Below, piece after piece: positions 60,935-64,000 of a stretch of DNA of 64,000 bases (its first letter is position 1; each line of letters opens with the position of its first letter). The translations under genes and the position numbers were made by a program. Source of the DNA: Solihabitans fulvus (GTDB lineage: Bacteria; Actinomycetota; Actinomycetes; Mycobacteriales; Pseudonocardiaceae); assembly GCF_008386585.1 (NCBI RefSeq), contig NZ_VUOB01000065.1, forward strand, positions 96,431 to 160,430, read 5' to 3'. The notes beneath the pieces are model-generated. The model saw only the letters and a list, made by a program, of their open reading frames with translations, was not told the origin of the DNA and ran no database searches.

Positions 60935-61120
60935 CCCGCCACCCAACCCGCACACGTCCACTGAACAGCGCGCGCCGCACCGGTTTCCACCCCCCGACCA
61001 CGCCCCTCGACCACACCCACCGCTCGCCCAACCACTCTCCACCGGCACGCCTCACCCCCCCGCTCACGCTCACGCCGGCCCGCGCAACTCACCTGCCAAG
61101 CCATCGCGACTGCCGCCTTG

Positions 61121-61221
61121 TATCGCCCTCCGGTACAGCCACCCGGGTATCGCCCCGCGGTACAGCTCCCCAGTACGGCCCCCGGGTACAGCCCCCCGGT
61201 ATCGCCCCCCGGTACAGCCCC
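61121..61221. repeat. Eight-unit 13-14-bp tandem array
   Basis: The units TATCGCCCTCCGG, TACAGCCACCCGGG and six like them, alternating TATCGCC and TACAGCC starts, run from 61121. The unit length is mostly 13 bp, so it cannot be a coding repeat. Units differ by one or two bases. Confidence 0.85.
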
Positions 61222-61240
61222 ACGCCTTTCGTCGCCTCCT

Positions 61241-61308
61241 GCATCGGTGCATCGGTGCATCGGTGCATCGGTGCATCGGTGGATCGGTGGGCGCTGGTGG
61301 GCGCTGGT
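61241..61308. repeat. 8-bp and 10-bp tandem repeats
   Basis: GCATCGGT occurs five times exactly and once as GGATCGGT (61241-61288), followed by GGGCGCTGGT twice (61289-61308). Perfect short units like these are prone to slippage. They end 25 bp before the candidate -35 box of allantoinase. Confidence 0.9.
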
Positions 61309-61332
61309 GGGCCAATAACGCCAGAGTGGTCC

Positions 61333-61362
61333 TTGACCCACCCACCCGGCCTCACGCATTCT
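61333..61362 (+). promoter_or_regulatory. Candidate promoter of allB
   Basis: TTGACC (61333-61338), 18 bp, CATTCT (61357-61362). The start would be near 61369, upstream of the operator at 61383-61409. Confidence 0.4.
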
Positions 61363-61382
61363 TTCGTTAAGCGATACCTGAC

Positions 61383-61409
61383 TTCCGACATATGGAAAGC
61401 GAGGTTCCG
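61383..61409. promoter_or_regulatory. Purine-regulon operator, allB
   Basis: TTCCG-N5-TGGAA-N7-TTCCG at 61383-61409 repeats the three-half-site pattern of the other operators. The last half-site overlaps the ribosome binding site (GCGAGG) and the GTG, so a bound repressor would block transcript elongation or initiation close to the gene. Confidence 0.6.
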
Positions 61410-62746
61410 TGGCGACGTTGGACCTGGTGTTTCGGGCCCGCCGGACCATCACCTCGGCGGGCGAGGTAGCCCGCGCCGTGGGGGTGCGCGACGGCCGGAT
61501 CGTGGCGATCGAGCCCATCGAGGCCGAACTGGACGCCCACACGGTCGTCGAGCTCGGCGAGGACGCCGTGCTGCTGCCCGGCCTCGTCGACACGCACGTG
61601 CACGTCAACGACCCCGGCCGCACCGAATGGGAGGGCTTCGACACGGCCACCAGGGCGGCTGCGGCCGGCGGCATCACCACCATCATCGACATGCCGCTGA
61701 ACAGCGTGCCGCCCACCGTGGACGTCGACGCCCTCGCGGTGAAGCGCCGCACCGCCGAAGGCAAGGTGCACGTGGATGTCGGCTTCTGGGGCGGCATCGT
61801 GCCAGGAAACGCCGACCAGCTGCGCGGCCTGCACGACGCCGGTGTGTTCGGCTTCAAGTGCTTCCTGCTGCACTCGGGCGTTGACGAGTTTCCGCATCTC
61901 CAGCCCGCCGAACTCGCGGACGCGATGGGCCACCTCGCCGGATTCGGTGCGCTCACCATCGTGCACGCGGAGGACTCCGAGGCGATCGACCACGCGCCGA
62001 GCGCCCACGGCGAGCGCTACCGGGACTTCCTCGCCTCCCGGCCGCGTGGCGCCGAGAACCTCGCCATCGCCCAAGTGATCGAGACGGCCAGGCGCACCGA
62101 CGCGAGGGTGCACATCCTGCACCTGTCGAGTTCCGACGCGCTGCCGATGATCGAGTCGGCCCGGCGCGACGGCGTCCGCATCACCGTGGAGACCTGCCCG
62201 CACTACCTGAGCTTCACCGCCGAGGAGATCGGCGACGGAGCCACGCAGTTCAAGTGTTGCCCGCCGATTCGCGAGGCGGCCAACCGTGAACTGCTGTGGC
62301 GGGGCCTGTCCGACGGCGCGATCGACTGTGTGGTCAGCGATCACTCGCCGAGCACCGTGGAACTCAAGCGCTTCGACATCGGCGACTTCGGTGTGGCCTG
62401 GGGCGGGGTGTCCAGCCTGCAACTAGGCCTGCCCGCCGTGTGGACACAGGCCAGACAGCGCGGCCACACGCTCGTCGACGTGGTGCGCTGGATGGCCGAG
62501 CGGCCGGCCGCCCTGGTCGGCATGCGCCGCAAGGGACACATCGCCCTCGGCTACGACGCCGACTTCTGTGTTTTTGCGCCCGACGAGGCGTTCGTCGTGG
62601 ACGCCGAGAGACTCCACCACCGCAACCCGGTGACCCCGTACCACGGCCGGCCGCTGGCCGGGGTCGTGCGCGGAACCTGGTTGCGGGGACACGAAATCAC
62701 CGGAAACCGACCGCACGGCCAGTTGCTGACGCGAGGAGACGCATGA
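61409..62746 (+). CDS. allB: Allantoinase
   Basis: Allantoinase hydrolyses allantoin to allantoate with a binuclear metal centre. The 445-aa amidohydrolase has DTHVHVNDPGR with the metal-binding HxH, the carboxylated-Lys region FGFKCFLLHSG, HAEDSE, HILHLSSSDALP and the Asp in VVSDHSPST. It ends with YHGRPLAGVVRGTWLRG. GTG at 61409 follows GCGAGG. Its TGA overlaps the allantoicase ATG. Confidence 0.95.
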   Translation: MATLDLVFRARRTITSAGEVARAVGVRDGRIVAIEPIEAELDAHTVVELGEDAVLLPGLVDTHVHVNDPGRTEWEGFDTATRAAAAGGITTIIDMPLNSVPPTVDVDALAVKRRTAEGKVHVDVGFWGGIVPGNADQLRGLHDAGVFGFKCFLLHSGVDEFPHLQPAELADAMGHLAGFGALTIVHAEDSEAIDHAPSAHGERYRDFLASRPRGAENLAIAQVIETARRTDARVHILHLSSSDALPMIESARRDGVRITVETCPHYLSFTAEEIGDGATQFKCCPPIREAANRELLWRGLSDGAIDCVVSDHSPSTVELKRFDIGDFGVAWGGVSSLQLGLPAVWTQARQRGHTLVDVVRWMAERPAALVGMRRKGHIALGYDADFCVFAPDEAFVVDAERLHHRNPVTPYHGRPLAGVVRGTWLRGHEITGNRPHGQLLTRGDA

Positions 62747-63894
62747 GCGAACAGACGTGGACCCAGCTTCCTGACCTGGCGTCGCGCGCGGTCGGCGGCA
62801 GCGTCGTGTGGGCCAACGACGAGTTCTTCGCGGAGCGAGAGAACCTGATCAAGCCGGCCGAGCCGATCTATCAGACGTACACCTTTGGCCACAAAGGCCA
62901 GGTGTACGACGGGTGGGAGACGCGCAGGAGGCGCGAGGCCGGCGACGACCGCGCCGTGATCCGCCTCGGCCTGCCCGGGGTGCTGCGCGGCGTGGTCATC
63001 GACACCGCGTTCTTCGTCGGAAACTACCCGCCGCACGGGTCGGTGGAGGCGTGCGCCGTGGACGGCTACCCGTCGGGGGAGGAGCTGGCCGAGGCCGACT
63101 GGGAAACCGTGGTGCCCAAGGCGTCGCTGCGCGGCGGCGAGAAGCACTACTTCGACGTGACGAGCGACCGTCGGTACACCCACGTGCGGTTGACCATCTA
63201 TCCGGACGGCGGGGTAGCTCGGCTGCGGGTGTACGGGGAACCGGTGGCGGACCCGAGGTTCCTGCTGGCCGGAGCGCTCGACCTCGCCGCGCTGGAGTAC
63301 GGCGCGCGGATCACCGGGTGCAGCAACAGGTTCTTCTCCGCGCCGAACAACCTGCTGGCCCCCGGCCAGGCCACGGTGATGGGCGAGGGCTGGGAGACGG
63401 CCCGGCGGCGCGATGAGGGCAACGACTGGGTGTCGGTGCAACTCGCCGGCCCCGGTTCGGTGCGACTGGCCGAGCTGGACACCAGTCACTTCAAGGGAAA
63501 CGCGCCAGGCTGGGCGTCGGTGGTCGGCTGCGACGGCCGCGTCGCCGACCCGTCGGATCCCACGGCGTGGTTCGACGTGCTGCCCAGGACGAGGCTCCAG
63601 CCCGACACCCGACACCGGTTCCGGCTCGCGGGTGATCGCGAGGTGACGCACGTGCGGCTGGACATCTACCCGGACGGCGGCATGGCCCGCCTGAGGTTGT
63701 TTGGCGCGCTGACAAAGGATGGTCAGCACGCGGTGGCAACGGGCTGGTTCAACCGACTCCCACACGCACACGGCATTGCGGTGCTCACCGGCGAAGCAGG
63801 CCTCACCCACGCACGCGCGACGGAGCTGTTGGCCGCCAGGCCCCTCACCGCCGACACCTCGCTACCCGAAGAACTAGCCACCCTTCTCGGCTAG
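62743..63894 (+). CDS. alc: Allantoicase
   Basis: Allantoicase splits allantoate into ureidoglycolate and urea. The 383-aa protein has the two tandem jelly-roll repeats of the family: GWETRRRREAGDD with VIRLGLPG and HVRLTIYPDGGVARLRVYG in the first half, and GWETARRRDEGNDWVSVQL with HVRLDIYPDGGMARLRLFG in the second. ATG at 62743 gives a four-base overlap with allB. The C-terminal extension of about 40 residues is the extra helical part seen in bacterial forms. Confidence 0.94.
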   Translation: MSEQTWTQLPDLASRAVGGSVVWANDEFFAERENLIKPAEPIYQTYTFGHKGQVYDGWETRRRREAGDDRAVIRLGLPGVLRGVVIDTAFFVGNYPPHGSVEACAVDGYPSGEELAEADWETVVPKASLRGGEKHYFDVTSDRRYTHVRLTIYPDGGVARLRVYGEPVADPRFLLAGALDLAALEYGARITGCSNRFFSAPNNLLAPGQATVMGEGWETARRRDEGNDWVSVQLAGPGSVRLAELDTSHFKGNAPGWASVVGCDGRVADPSDPTAWFDVLPRTRLQPDTRHRFRLAGDREVTHVRLDIYPDGGMARLRLFGALTKDGQHAVATGWFNRLPHAHGIAVLTGEAGLTHARATELLAARPLTADTSLPEELATLLG

Positions 63895-64000
63895 CCCCAA
63901 GGCCGTGAAGTTTGCGGGTGTGCGGTGCTGTCAAGCCCGCTGAAACAGGCAACGGAGTCCCTGCTAGAACGGTGTCGACCAAGAGCACCGAACAACAGAA

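Larger units (their letters stand above)
60935..61408. other. Repeat-rich intergenic region before allantoinase (474 bp)
   Basis: No gene is supported in this gap. It begins with a C-rich stretch with little structure, then two tandem repeat arrays, a candidate promoter and the operator. Open frames on either strand consist only of repeat-encoded amino acids. Confidence 0.7.

Noticed and set aside
61085..61391. Minus-strand frames rich in MHRCTDAP repeats near allantoinase
   Set aside because: These are translations of the 8-bp GCATCGGT repeat in all frames. No ribosome binding site or non-repeat domain supports a protein.

Overview
The window is about 70% GC chromosomal DNA from an actinobacterium. 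The SepIVA-like protein, the four-cysteine L32, the ECF sigma/zinc anti-sigma pair and several intergenic palindromes point to Pseudonocardiales (Amycolatopsis/Saccharothrix/Lentzea-like). That placement is inference from gene content, not a phylogeny. About 60 genes are supported. No tRNA, rRNA, CRISPR array or intact mobile element was seen.

Housekeeping backbone: rsmD, coaD, a SepIVA-like gene, DUF177, rpmF, rnc and mutM (769-6367), then acyP (25740-26036), smc (28876-32469) and ftsY (45117-46541). In many actinobacteria these genes lie close together. Here they are separated by three accessory blocks of about 19, 3 and 13 kb.

Block 1 (6.4-25.7 kb): a leaderless RHH/DUF4097/DrrAB-type ABC operon; PadR plus a HAAS membrane protein; asnB and a MarR regulator; a complete kdp potassium system (a small leader ORF, kdpF, kdpA, kdpB, kdpC, then a strong hairpin, kdpD, kdpE); a secreted G1 peptidase; and three cell-surface proteins with Thr/Pro/Ser-rich stalks. 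Block 2 (26.0-28.8 kb): a nine-copy 30-bp minisatellite grown from the 3' end of acyP, a decayed transposase, and a SigL-like sigma/anti-sigma pair that shares a mirror-image promoter with a divergent lipoprotein. Block 3 (32.5-45.0 kb): an SRPBCC protein, a P450, two tandem LysR paralogues, a divergent operon (leader peptide, VOC protein, MFS exporter, S9 peptidase), two GNAT loci, and a sodium:solute symporter with anmK.

After ftsY come two secreted beta-propeller-like proteins. A purine-degradation and glyoxylate regulon (48.9-63.9 kb) follows: an IclR regulator; aceB with a citrate-lyase-like DUF6986 protein; an NCS2 permease; uricase, HIU hydrolase and OHCU decarboxylase; hyi, tartronate semialdehyde reductase, gcl and glycerate kinase; then allantoinase and allantoicase. 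Urate is taken to allantoin, allantoate and ureidoglycolate/glyoxylate. Glyoxylate then goes to malate (AceB) or to glycerate and 2-phosphoglycerate (Gcl, reductase, kinase). A shared triple half-site palindrome lies at the promoters of this regulon.

The less ordinary observations are: tandem duplications that span the stop codons of five unrelated genes; a back-to-back SigL-type promoter pair; a Gcl carrying Glu where characterised Gcl has Val; an over-represented 13-bp palindrome GTCCAC-N-GTGGAC; and a variable-number repeat block in front of the allantoinase promoter.
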